DNA of 29,716 nt from Kiritimatiellia bacterium. GTDB taxonomy: Bacteria > Verrucomicrobiota > Kiritimatiellia > SLAD01. The stretch is from contig SLCI01000156.1 in the NCBI GenBank assembly GCA_007125875.1, positions 1 through 29,716 of the forward strand, given 5' to 3'. Of the stretch, positions 13,842 to 21,963 are shown piece by piece. The notes under the pieces are model-generated. The model did no database searches and was not told the origin of the DNA. It worked only from the letters and a program-made list of their open reading frames with translations. Each line of letters begins with the position of its first letter. Position 1 is the first letter of the stretch. The translations under genes were made by a program, and so were the position numbers.

Positions 13842-15662
13842 ATGATACCGATTCGAAATATAGCCATCATCGCTCACGTCGATCATGGCAAGACAACGCT
13901 CGTAGATAAATTGCTGCGCGATGGTGGCGCCTACCGTGCCAACCAAGTCGTCGAGGACCGCGTGATGGATTCGATGGATTTGGAGCGCGAAAAGGGTATT
14001 ACGATCAAAGCCAAGAACGCGTCGGTGCTGTATCGCGATGTCACCGTGAATATCGTCGATACACCGGGACACGCCGACTTTGGAGGCGAAGTCGAGCGGA
14101 TCATGAAAATGGTCGACGGCGTGTTGCTGGTTGTGGATGCCTATGAGGGCACTCAGGCCCAAACCCGTTTCGTGATGCGCAAAGCGATTGAGAACGGCCT
14201 TAAACCCATCGTTGTGATCAACAAGATTGATCGTGAACATGCTGACCCGCATGCGGTCCACGACCAAGTGCTTGAGCTGCTGCTGGAACTAAATGCCAGC
14301 GAGGATCAATTTAATGCGCCGTTCGTCTATGCCAGCGCGAAAGACGGATTCGCCGTTCGTGAACTCGACGATCCGCGCACCGACATGACCCCGTTGCTCG
14401 ACACGGTGATCGAACATATTCCGCCCCCCATCGCTGATCCTGACGCGCCCTTCAAAATGCTGGTCAGTAACCTGGATTGGTCTGATTACGTTGGACGTAT
14501 CGCGATCGGGAAAATTATGGCCGGCTCAATTCAAATGGGCGACACCATTACATGCATACATAAAGATGGTAAGCGCGAGCGCAAATCGGTCATGAAACTC
14601 TTCCACTTCAGCGGCACGCGCTCATCAGAATATGAGGCCGGCGTAGCTGGCGATATTGTCGGGATCGCCGCGTTCAATGAAGTTGATATTGGTGAAACTT
14701 TGACCGGCGACGAAAAGGCGGATGCCATTCCCTTCGTCGAGATCGATCCGCCCACGATTCAGATGCGATTCTGCGTCAATGATGGTCCGCTGGCGGGACG
14801 CGATGGCAAGTATGTCACCACTCGACAATTACGTGAACGTCTGTACCGCGAAGTCCGAACCAACATTTCGTTAACGGTTGAAGATACCGATCAGGCCAAC
14901 ATCTTTCTAGTCAGCGCACGAGGCGCCATGCAAATCGCGGTGCTGGTTGAAACTATGCGGCGCGAAGGGTACGAGATGCTAGTTTCGCGTCCGGAAGTCA
15001 TTTTGCACAAAGAACACGGCCAAACACAGGAGCCCTACGAATCCTTGTGGATCGAGACACCGGACGAGTGCCTCGGTGACATTATGCAGAATCTTGCCAC
15101 GCGTAAGGGGCAGATTACCGATATGCGGCATCATGCTCACGGTGTGGCGCTGGAAGCCATTGTGCCCACGCGGGGCTTAATCGGATTTGAAACGGATCTC
15201 GTTAACCTGACCAGTGGCCGGGCCGCGATGTCTCACATGTTTAAGGAATATGGCCCATTTGCGGGCGAAATTCGGACGCGCTTTACGGGTACGCTGGTGG
15301 CGATGGAATACGGCACCTCGACCTATTTCGCGCTGGAAACGCTGCAAGATCGTGGCCGCATGTTTATCGGCCCTAGTGAAGAGGTGTACGAGGGGATGGT
15401 GATTGGCGAGAACTCGCGCGCTGACGATTTGCCGGTCAATCCTACGCGCACGAAGCAGCTATCGAACGTTCGTAGTCAGGGCGAGGGGAAGGTGACTCCG
15501 CTGGAGCCACCGATCAAGATGTCTCTCGAACGCGCGATAGAATATATTGCCGATGATGAGTATATTGAGGCTACGCCGAAAGCGCTTCGGATCCGCAAGA
15601 AAGTTTTGAATGCCACGCAGCGGAAGCGTGCCGCGCAGGCGAAAGCGGCTGCTCAGCAATGA
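13842..15662 (+). CDS. typA: GTP-binding ribosome-associated protein TypA/BipA
   Basis: Translational GTPase of about 606 residues related to EF-G and LepA, acting on the ribosome during stress and 50S assembly. G1 is AHVDHGKTT (residues 11-19), switch I includes REKGITIKAKNAS, G3 is DTPGH, and G4 is NKID. The TypA-specific C-terminal domain is present (RHHAHGVALEAIVPTRGLIGFETDL and SNVRSQGEGKVTPLEPP). The ATG at 13842 is preferred to the in-frame GTG at 13833 because the AGGAAG purine tract at 13828-13833 is properly spaced only for the ATG. A Lys/Arg/Ala-rich tail ends the protein. It is followed by the AsmA-like gene after 54 nt without a terminator. Confidence 0.97.
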   Translation: MIPIRNIAIIAHVDHGKTTLVDKLLRDGGAYRANQVVEDRVMDSMDLEREKGITIKAKNASVLYRDVTVNIVDTPGHADFGGEVERIMKMVDGVLLVVDAYEGTQAQTRFVMRKAIENGLKPIVVINKIDREHADPHAVHDQVLELLLELNASEDQFNAPFVYASAKDGFAVRELDDPRTDMTPLLDTVIEHIPPPIADPDAPFKMLVSNLDWSDYVGRIAIGKIMAGSIQMGDTITCIHKDGKRERKSVMKLFHFSGTRSSEYEAGVAGDIVGIAAFNEVDIGETLTGDEKADAIPFVEIDPPTIQMRFCVNDGPLAGRDGKYVTTRQLRERLYREVRTNISLTVEDTDQANIFLVSARGAMQIAVLVETMRREGYEMLVSRPEVILHKEHGQTQEPYESLWIETPDECLGDIMQNLATRKGQITDMRHHAHGVALEAIVPTRGLIGFETDLVNLTSGRAAMSHMFKEYGPFAGEIRTRFTGTLVAMEYGTSTYFALETLQDRGRMFIGPSEEVYEGMVIGENSRADDLPVNPTRTKQLSNVRSQGEGKVTPLEPPIKMSLERAIEYIADDEYIEATPKALRIRKKVLNATQRKRAAQAKAAAQQ

Positions 15663-15716
15663 CGTAGATCTGGGTGTGGCGTATTTTATGACGAATCACC
15701 ATAGGAGAGAAGTTCG

Positions 15717-16655
15717 ATGAAAATTGTTAAACGTGTTCTGGTTGGGCTTGTTTTATTTTTGGCCATCGTAGTGGTGGTCATGGTGTTTTGGGGCGGGCAT
15801 GTCATCAAAACCAGCGTGAATCGTCTCGGGCCACAAGTGCTGGGTGTTCCGGTGGTGTTGGAGGATGCACGATTCCATCCCATTCGCGGCTTTGTCAGCC
15901 TCAGCGGCCTCGTGGTCGGAAATCCGGAAGGATTTCGTACCGAGAGTTTGTTCGATTTGACCCATCTAGAAGTTGATCTCGATATGAGCACGCTGTTCTC
16001 GGATCCGCTCGTCATCAATCGAATCGTCATTGAGAGACCACAAATCACCTACGAGATGGGACTTCGCCGCACCAATATCGGCGTCTTGCTCGCTAGCTTG
16101 GAAAAGGAAGTTGAAGAGGAAGAAGAGCTGATCGAGGAGGAACCCGAAGCGGCCCCAGCGCGTGGCGTGGTGATTCGTGAACTGATCTTGCAGGACACGA
16201 CTGCGCGCGTCAGCGCGACCGCACTGCGCGGTGGATCCGTGCCGATCACCCTCGGCACGATCACGCTGAACGATTTAGGTGGTGAAGATCAGAGTATCAC
16301 ACAGATTTCGACGCAGATCGTTGGTGCGATCTTTGGCGTTGTTGTCAATGCGGTGGCCGGAGCCGGCGATTTGCTTGGTGATGGCTTAGGTGCCGCGTGG
16401 GAAGGCGTTGGCGCGGTTGGCGGTCGTGCTGCGGATGGTGTGCGTGCTGTTACGGGGGCAGCGGGTGAAGGCGCCCGCGCTGTAACTGGCACCGTAGGCG
16501 ATGGTGCGCGACGACTGTTAGGGCGTGGCGATGACGAAGAGGCAGAGGTAGAAGACGACGAAGTAATCGAAGAGGTCATTGAAGCGGTCGAAGATGATGC
16601 AGAGATCGTTGAAGAGATCGCCGAAGAGGTTGAAGTCGAAGTCGAGACGCCTTAA
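15717..16655 (+). CDS. AsmA-like membrane-anchored protein with 11-residue repeats and acidic tail
   Basis: 312 residues. A Lys-rich start and a hydrophobic segment (about 7-26) anchor it in the inner membrane. Residues ~30-200 resemble the N-terminal part of the AsmA/DUF748 family (VNRLGPQVLGVPVVLEDA, then SLFDLTHLEVDLDMSTLFS and INRIVIERPQITYE). AsmA proteins act in outer-membrane lipid or protein homeostasis, but this one is far shorter than classic AsmA. The C-terminal part is unusual: four consecutive ~11-residue Gly/Ala-rich units (about 225-269, for example AAGEGARAVTG and TVGDGARRLLG), followed by a 40-residue tail made mostly of Glu, Asp and Val (271-310). An inner acidic run (EEEEELIEEEPE) lies near 133. 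AGGAGAG precedes the ATG at good spacing. Position after typA suggests co-transcription. Confidence 0.75.
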   Translation: MKIVKRVLVGLVLFLAIVVVVMVFWGGHVIKTSVNRLGPQVLGVPVVLEDARFHPIRGFVSLSGLVVGNPEGFRTESLFDLTHLEVDLDMSTLFSDPLVINRIVIERPQITYEMGLRRTNIGVLLASLEKEVEEEEELIEEEPEAAPARGVVIRELILQDTTARVSATALRGGSVPITLGTITLNDLGGEDQSITQISTQIVGAIFGVVVNAVAGAGDLLGDGLGAAWEGVGAVGGRAADGVRAVTGAAGEGARAVTGTVGDGARRLLGRGDDEEAEVEDDEVIEEVIEAVEDDAEIVEEIAEEVEVEVETP

Positions 16656-16684
16656 ATCCTTGTTTGACCATCGAATAGCACCTC

Positions 16685-17881
16685 ATGCGTGACCCGATAA
16701 CTATTGTTGGTGCAGGCATCGTTGGGCTCGCAACGGCCTACCAGCTCTTGCGAGCGGGTGCCCGGGGTGTGCGTGTGCTGGAAGCCGAGACGGCCCCGGC
16801 GACGCAACAAACGGGGCATAACAGCGGTGTTATACACTCAGGGCTCTACTATGCACCGGGCTCTCTCAAGGCACGCTACTGTGTGCAGGGACGCGATCAG
16901 CTCTATCAATTCTGTGCGGAGCACGGGATACCCCATGAGCGTTGCGGCAAACTGGTCGTCGCCGTCTCAGAAGCCCAGCAGGCTACGTTACTGAAGCTGG
17001 AGGAGCGTGGGCGTGCGAATGGCTTACAGGGCATCCAGCGACTAACACCCGAGCAGATGCGTGAGCGAGAGCCGCATGTTGCGGGACTGGGCGGTCTGCT
17101 GGTTCCGGATACCGGGATTGTCGATTTCGTTGCGATGGCCAACAAGCTGGCTGAGTGTATTACATCGCAAGGTGGCGAAATACTTTATGGTGCGCGGGTT
17201 GAGAGTATCAGGCGCGACGGGCCGGCTTCGATCCTGAAGACGCCGGTAGGTGATATTCGGGTTTCCCATTGGATCAACTGTGCGGGCCTTTATTCCGATC
17301 GAATCGCTCGTATGGCGGGTCAACGACCGCGCGTGCAAATCATTCCGTTTCGCGGCGAATACGTGCGCTTGAAGCCTGAAGCAGAACCTTTGGTGCGTCA
17401 CCTGATTTACCCCGTGCCGGACCCGCGGTTCCCTTTCCTCGGTGTGCACTTCACGCGTATGGCCACAGGCGGCGTCGAGGCTGGGCCCAACGCCTTGTTA
17501 ACGTTTCGACGGCAATGGTACGAGCCGGGGGATCCATCGGAGCGTGATTTCAGCATGCTGGGTTATGGCGGATTTTGGCGTATGGCCATGCGATACGGTG
17601 CGGTAGGAATGGAAGAGCTCTGGCGTGCGCGTTCGATGAAATCATTCGTGAGCGCCTTGCAAGGATTAGTTCCTGAAATTCAAGTAGACAATGTTGAGCC
17701 ATACGGATCGGGCATCCGTGCGCAGGCCGTCGATCAGAAAGGTCGCTTATTAGACGACTTTCATGTGATGGAAGCGCCGGGTCAAATCCATGTTTTAAAC
17801 GCACCTTCGCCCGCGGCAACTGCCTGTCTTAGTATCGGCCAGCATCTGTGCAACTTGGCTATGAATCGCTTTTCGGCGTAA
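16685..17881 (+). CDS. lhgO: L-2-hydroxyglutarate oxidase/dehydrogenase (LhgO)
   Basis: FAD-dependent enzyme of the DAO family that oxidises L-2-hydroxyglutarate to 2-oxoglutarate, passing electrons to the quinone pool or oxygen. The 398-residue protein shows the FAD dinucleotide motif IVGAGIVGLATAYQLL (Gly9, Gly11, Gly14), the LhgO signature GHNSGVIHSGLYY (44-56), GKLVVAVSEAQ, NCAGLYSDRIARMAG, the FRGEYVRL strand and the substrate block YPVPDPRFPFLGVHFTR. E. coli LhgO is about 420 residues. The start is ATG; no clear Shine-Dalgarno sequence precedes it, 29 nt after the AsmA-like stop. It removes a metabolite made by promiscuous malate/lactate dehydrogenases or from glutarate during lysine breakdown. 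No csiD or glutarate gene is present here. Confidence 0.92.
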   Translation: MRDPITIVGAGIVGLATAYQLLRAGARGVRVLEAETAPATQQTGHNSGVIHSGLYYAPGSLKARYCVQGRDQLYQFCAEHGIPHERCGKLVVAVSEAQQATLLKLEERGRANGLQGIQRLTPEQMREREPHVAGLGGLLVPDTGIVDFVAMANKLAECITSQGGEILYGARVESIRRDGPASILKTPVGDIRVSHWINCAGLYSDRIARMAGQRPRVQIIPFRGEYVRLKPEAEPLVRHLIYPVPDPRFPFLGVHFTRMATGGVEAGPNALLTFRRQWYEPGDPSERDFSMLGYGGFWRMAMRYGAVGMEELWRARSMKSFVSALQGLVPEIQVDNVEPYGSGIRAQAVDQKGRLLDDFHVMEAPGQIHVLNAPSPAATACLSIGQHLCNLAMNRFSA

Positions 17882-17933
17882 TGCCGACCCCGACTTTGTC
17901 AGCCATTCTTATTGTGGCCACCTATTCCGCATC

Positions 17934-18050
17934 ACGGCTCGGCAGAGACGCCTCGCCCTACCATTTTCCCCATCAAATTGCAGGGGTCGCTTGGTAGGGC
18001 GAACCGCTTGTCCTGCGCAGCAGTGATCCCGGTGAGCCGCAGAGGCTCTA
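17934..18050. repeat. GC-rich inverted-repeat (hairpin) element
   Basis: A perfect 10-bp inverted repeat CGCCCTACCA (17954-17963) / TGGTAGGGCG (17992-18001) has a 28-nt loop containing a further CCCC/GGGG pairing. Outside it, GGCTCGGC on the left and GGTGAGCCGC on the right extend the symmetry loosely. It fills most of the gap after lhgO. Similar 'ggtagggcg-agg' units are familiar as dispersed repeats in PVC-type genomes (recollection, not checked). No coding sense can be supported in this gap. Confidence 0.6.
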
Positions 18051-18098
18051 ATGAGAATGGTCCCGACTTTTTTGTGTCATCTTTGGGTTGCAGCCTCT

Positions 18099-18252
18099 AT
18101 ACCAGTTTCCAATAATTCGTGACACATTCTCTGCGGACGCGCTTCGATGACGCACCGGAGTGGCAACCTTTCTCCTTCGTCAAGGCTTCGGAGGACAAGC
18201 CGTGTTGCCCTGAGTATGTGCCGAAAGCGAATGGCAAATGACGTATACTAGT
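18099..18252. repeat. Interspersed ~155-bp palindromic element, copy B (MITE-like)
   Basis: It matches copy A (11478-11635) at both ends and internally. The left end ATACCAGT-N-TCCAATA, then ATTCTCTGNGGACG, is shared. On the right, TGTTGCCCTGAGNATGTNCCGAAA is shared almost exactly. The middle is diverged, and the right terminus (GTATACTAGT) is a degraded form of ACTGGTAT. The element ends one base before the GAGG that serves as the kamA ribosome-binding site, so it forms the kamA leader. Confidence 0.68.
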
Positions 18253-18263
18253 GAGGCGAGACG

Positions 18264-19388
18264 TTGAAACAGGATCGAGTTCAGAAATTCAGGAAAAAGT
18301 TCTATGCCGATGTCTCGGCCAAAGAGTGGCGGGACTGGCGCTGGCAATTGCGTCATCGCATTCGCGACTTGGATGGGTTGGAACGATTGATTCCGCTGAC
18401 CGATGATGAGCGCGAAGCCGTGAGGCGACGGCAGGGTGCCTTGCCCGTCGGCTTTACGCCGTATTATGCTGCGTTGATCGACCCTGATGACGCGGCCGAT
18501 CCGATACGCAAGACTATGATCCCGACCACGGCCGAATTCATTCGATCGCCGGGTGAGATGGACGATCCGCTAGGCGAGGACCCTCATAGCCCTGTGCCGG
18601 GTTTGGTGCATACGTATCCCGACAAGGTTCTCTTTCTCGTCACGGATTTTTGCGCCACCTACTGTCGTTATTGCACCCGATCGCGCATGGTCGGTGGTGG
18701 TGAATTTCTGCCGGATAAGCGCATGTGGGAACGTGCGCTCGAGTACATCTCCGCACATGCCGAGGTCCGCGATGTGCTGTTGTCGGGAGGGGACCCGCTG
18801 ATTCTTTCGGATGATCGGCTCGAGTGGCTATTGCAGCGACTGCACGCGATTCCGCATGTGGAATTTCTCCGGATTGGCACTAAAATCCCTGCCGTCATGC
18901 CGCAACGTATCACGCCGGCATTGGTCAAGATGTTGCGGCGTTATCATCCGCTATTCTTCAGTATTCATTTCACGCATCCGCACGAATTGACTACTGAGGT
19001 GGCCACCGCTTGCAATCGCTTGGCGGATGCTGGGATTCCGATGGGAAGCCAAACAGTCTTTCTGAAGGGCGTGAACGATGATGCCGAAACGATGAAGGCG
19101 CTAATGTTGGGGCTGCTGAAGTTACGAGTAAAACCCTATTATCTGCACCAATGCGATGCAGTGGCTGGTTCCGCGCATTTCCGCGCGCCGATCGCATCCG
19201 GCAAGGACATTATCCGCAGCCTGCACGGCTACACCACCGGCTACGCTGTTCCGATGTATATGCTCGATGCACCCGGTGGCGGTGGAAAGGTGCCGTTAAC
19301 GCCCGATTACATTGAGGGCAGACAGGACGACGTCGTCACGGTCCGTAATCACGACGGTCGAACGTATCAGTATCACGACCCTTTGTAG
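18264..19388 (+). CDS. kamA: Lysine 2,3-aminomutase (radical SAM, PLP)
   Basis: Converts L-lysine to L-beta-lysine using a [4Fe-4S] cluster, SAM and PLP. The 374-residue protein carries the radical SAM cysteines C130, C134, C137 (CATYCRYCTRSR), the SGGDPL loop, the PLP lysine K342 in LDAPGGGGKVP, and the two aspartates that hold the substrate side-chain amine, D298 (HQCD) and D335. All are offset by exactly 5 from the Clostridium subterminale enzyme (C125/129/132, D293, D330, K337). These two aspartates favour lysine over the glutamate-specific relatives and distinguish it from EF-P-modifying EpmB. TTG start with GAGG at 18253-18256, spacing 7 nt. No acetyltransferase (ablB) or epmA is adjacent, so the fate of beta-lysine is open. 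Its last 16 nt overlap the convergent rsmB-like gene. Confidence 0.93.
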   Translation: MKQDRVQKFRKKFYADVSAKEWRDWRWQLRHRIRDLDGLERLIPLTDDEREAVRRRQGALPVGFTPYYAALIDPDDAADPIRKTMIPTTAEFIRSPGEMDDPLGEDPHSPVPGLVHTYPDKVLFLVTDFCATYCRYCTRSRMVGGGEFLPDKRMWERALEYISAHAEVRDVLLSGGDPLILSDDRLEWLLQRLHAIPHVEFLRIGTKIPAVMPQRITPALVKMLRRYHPLFFSIHFTHPHELTTEVATACNRLADAGIPMGSQTVFLKGVNDDAETMKALMLGLLKLRVKPYYLHQCDAVAGSAHFRAPIASGKDIIRSLHGYTTGYAVPMYMLDAPGGGGKVPLTPDYIEGRQDDVVTVRNHDGRTYQYHDPL

Positions 19389-20653
19389 TGCCACTTGGCG
19401 ATGAACATGGCACCGGAGGGACCAGACCAAGGCTCAATCAATACGCGGCCATCACAAGCGGCACCGGTCAATGGATGCTTGAAGGTCTCGCGTGTAAAGG
19501 CCTGGTGGGTGGCGTCAAACTGATCGCACACGGCATGCGTTTCGGTTTCCGTGAGAGTGCAGACGGCATACACGAGGACGCCGCCGGGCCGGATCCATTT
19601 TGACGCATGCTGCAGCAGTTCAATTTGCCGTTGTGCCAGCGTGTCGACGCGCTTCGACGTCATACGCCAGCGCGCGTCAGGACTGCGCGACCAAGTCCCC
19701 ATACCGCTGCAAGGTGCATCCACGAGTACGCCATCAAAGGGTTTGGGCCAGGATACGGTTGTCGCATCGACACAGCGCGACGAAATCTGTTTAGCCGCCT
19801 CAGGATGTCGTTTGATGCGATCATGAAGAGCTCGTGCCGTATTCTGATCGCGCTCCGATGCGAACACTCTCCCGCGATAGCGCATCAAATCGATCAGGTG
19901 CAAACTTTTGCCGCCACTCCCCGCGCAACAGTCCCACCAAACTTGACCAGAGCGCGGCGCCGCGATCCAGCTCACGCATTGCGAGGCAAGATCCTGAATC
20001 TCTAATGGGCGTCTGGGTTTAGCCTCCAGATGCGCGCGACTGATGGCGTCTGGCGTCGATACAGCGCGCGGACGAGAATGATGCCGCTGGAACGTGTAGC
20101 CATGCGATTCCAGCGGCGCCAGCACATCGTCACTCACGCGTTGTTCGATTCGTAACCATGTCGGCGGCCGCATTTGAAAGGAATTCAGTAGTTGATGAGC
20201 AGTCGCCTCATCCTCCGCCAGATCCCGAATCAGGCGTTCGCGGCTCCACGCGGGGATTAAGTCCGTTGGCGCGCGCCCCAGCGCCTCGCCTTTTTCCGCC
20301 AAAGAAAGTGTGGCTAACGTATCTGAGAGCACGAGGCCCCGTTCCTTTGCCATCCATGTGATTAAGGGGTGGGGAGCGGCATGGTCCAATGTGTGGGCTT
20401 GAATGAGGGCCGTGGGATAGTCCGGCGCCTGTTCATCAAAAACCCAGCCGCGCCATCGAAAAAACGAAAACACCGTGTTGGAGATCAATCGACGGGTTTG
20501 GGAGCCGAGGCTGCGCTGTGACCGAAATAAATGGTTCAACCAGCGATCAGCAGGCTGACCTTGGGCAGCGGCTTGATCAACGGCTTCGAGCGTTTCAATC
20601 AAGCGCGTGGCTTGAGCGGGATAACTTGAGGGATATGGGGTTGATTCAGACAT
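19373..20653 (-). CDS. RsmB-type rRNA/tRNA cytosine-C5 methyltransferase
   Basis: SAM-dependent m5C RNA methyltransferase of the NOL1/NOP2/Sun family, about 426 residues. An N-terminal NusB-like helical domain (about 12-140) precedes the catalytic domain. The SAM motif is WWDCCAGSGGKSLHL (near 239-253), the general-acid/release cysteine C315 is in DAPCSGMGTWSR, and the catalytic motif VI cysteine C365 is in YAVCTLTETE (usually YSTCT). The NusB-like part suggests RsmB (16S C967), but 5-methylcytosine position cannot be fixed by sequence. The ATG at 20653 is chosen; a TTG at 20689 would add 12 poorly conserved residues, and neither has a good ribosome-binding site. Divergent from the NDK-like gene and tail-to-tail with kamA. 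Confidence 0.88.
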   Translation of the reverse strand: MSESTPYPSSYPAQATRLIETLEAVDQAAAQGQPADRWLNHLFRSQRSLGSQTRRLISNTVFSFFRWRGWVFDEQAPDYPTALIQAHTLDHAAPHPLITWMAKERGLVLSDTLATLSLAEKGEALGRAPTDLIPAWSRERLIRDLAEDEATAHQLLNSFQMRPPTWLRIEQRVSDDVLAPLESHGYTFQRHHSRPRAVSTPDAISRAHLEAKPRRPLEIQDLASQCVSWIAAPRSGQVWWDCCAGSGGKSLHLIDLMRYRGRVFASERDQNTARALHDRIKRHPEAAKQISSRCVDATTVSWPKPFDGVLVDAPCSGMGTWSRSPDARWRMTSKRVDTLAQRQIELLQHASKWIRPGGVLVYAVCTLTETETHAVCDQFDATHQAFTRETFKHPLTGAACDGRVLIEPWSGPSGAMFIAKWHYKGS

Positions 20654-20769
20654 GCTGCGGAGGCTAGTCGGATGCGCTCCATTCGTCAATGTTACGAAAC
20701 ACTAAATCATACTTGATCCAACGGATGCCAACTCGTACCCTCCAGCCAAATCACATGGAGAAAACGAAT

Positions 20770-21939
20770 ATGGCTGAACAATTAGGATTTGCATTAATTA
20801 CCCCTTACGCGCTGATGAAGTCCCGCACCGGCGGCATCATTGGCCGATTGATGGTACGAACAGGTTGCGAGTTGGTGGGCACGCGCATGATCGCACCCAG
20901 CGCCGAGTTGGCGCAATCATATGCCGACTTGCTGAGACGGCATGGCGACACTCAGGTCACGGGCATTGATGAAGGTGAGTTGCTTTCCAAATACGTGGAA
21001 GAGACGTTCACACCGGATCCCGACACCGGCAAACGGCGTCGCGTGATGCTGCTGATCTTTCAGGGCGAAGATGCGATTGAAAAGGTCAATCGGGCGATCG
21101 GCTGCTTTAGTCAGCACATGAAATCTGCTGAGTCGGTTCGCGACACGTATGGCGACTTGATTCTCGATGCCTCTGGCAAGGTTACGTTCATTGAACCCGC
21201 TGCAATCTCGAGTCCCTCAGCTGAAAAGACAGCGGAGGCGCTCAGGCTATGGGTTGATGGTAGCGAGAATGATGGCGGTATTCTTGAGAATGTCGCGGGT
21301 GTGGATGAAGAGGGCAGTGAACGCACGCTGGTGATGTTGAAGCCCGATAATTTCCGTGTTCCGAGCGCCCGGCCAGGTACTATTATTGATATCTTCTCGG
21401 GGTCCGGTTTACGCATTTTGGCTGCCAAGGTTGATCGCATGAGCATCGCGGAAGCGTTGGAGTTTTATGGGCCCGTCCGCCCCGTATTGCGCGAAAAACT
21501 GAAGCCGCGCACTGGAGCGGAGTCGCGTGCGGCCATCGAGAAAGAGATGGGCTTTGCGCTGAGCGATGAGGTCGAAAAACAGTTGGGCGAATTGGTAGGA
21601 CCGCATTTTGGCGAGCAGCAGTTCAATGAGTTGGTGCAGTTCATGACGGGCGTATGGCTGCCGGAGTGTCCGGAATCCGAATACGAAAACCCCGGCAAAG
21701 CTTGTATCCTTGCATTGGTCTATTCAGGGCCGGATGCCGTGAAGAAGATTCGTAACATTCTTGGCCCGACCGATCCGAGCAAAGCCGCTCCGGGTTCCGT
21801 GCGGCGCGAATTTGGCCAGGACGTGATGATCAATGCGGCGCATGCATCGGATTCGCCTGAAAATGCACAGCGCGAAATGGGTATTATCAAAGTGAACCGT
21901 GATGGTTTACAAAAGTTGCTCTCACAACACGGTATTTGA
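20770..21939 (+). CDS. Double-domain nucleoside-diphosphate-kinase-like protein
   Basis: About 389 residues, more than twice a normal NDK (~140). The C-terminal half is NDK-like and keeps the key residues: ERTLVMLKPD (Lys191) and the active-site motif NAAHASDS with phospho-His358, preceded by GPTDPSKAAPGSVRREFG. Between FYGPV and the GPDAVKKIR helix it has an ~80-residue insertion (about 235-312). The N-terminal half (FALITPYALMKSRTGGIIGRL…) follows the same fold order up to SVRDTYGDLI, but the catalytic His segment is replaced by EPAAISSPS, so it looks like a dead NDK copy. NDKs balance NTP/dNTP pools. The ATG at 20770 is chosen because GGAG at 20757-20760 is well placed; longer starts upstream lack one. 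It is followed by the aminotransferase after 24 nt. Confidence 0.85.
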   Translation: MAEQLGFALITPYALMKSRTGGIIGRLMVRTGCELVGTRMIAPSAELAQSYADLLRRHGDTQVTGIDEGELLSKYVEETFTPDPDTGKRRRVMLLIFQGEDAIEKVNRAIGCFSQHMKSAESVRDTYGDLILDASGKVTFIEPAAISSPSAEKTAEALRLWVDGSENDGGILENVAGVDEEGSERTLVMLKPDNFRVPSARPGTIIDIFSGSGLRILAAKVDRMSIAEALEFYGPVRPVLREKLKPRTGAESRAAIEKEMGFALSDEVEKQLGELVGPHFGEQQFNELVQFMTGVWLPECPESEYENPGKACILALVYSGPDAVKKIRNILGPTDPSKAAPGSVRREFGQDVMINAAHASDSPENAQREMGIIKVNRDGLQKLLSQHGI

Positions 21940-21963
21940 TGCCGATACAAAGGTAGGTGCGCC

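Noticed and set aside
17912..18115. A 67-residue plus-strand frame after lhgO
   Set aside because: It is made of the GC-rich inverted repeat and runs into copy B of the 155-bp element; no protein-like features.
18264..19388. EpmB (EF-P lysine aminomutase-like) identity for the radical SAM enzyme
   Set aside because: The two substrate aspartates and the APGGGGK lysine motif match true lysine 2,3-aminomutase, and no epmA is nearby.
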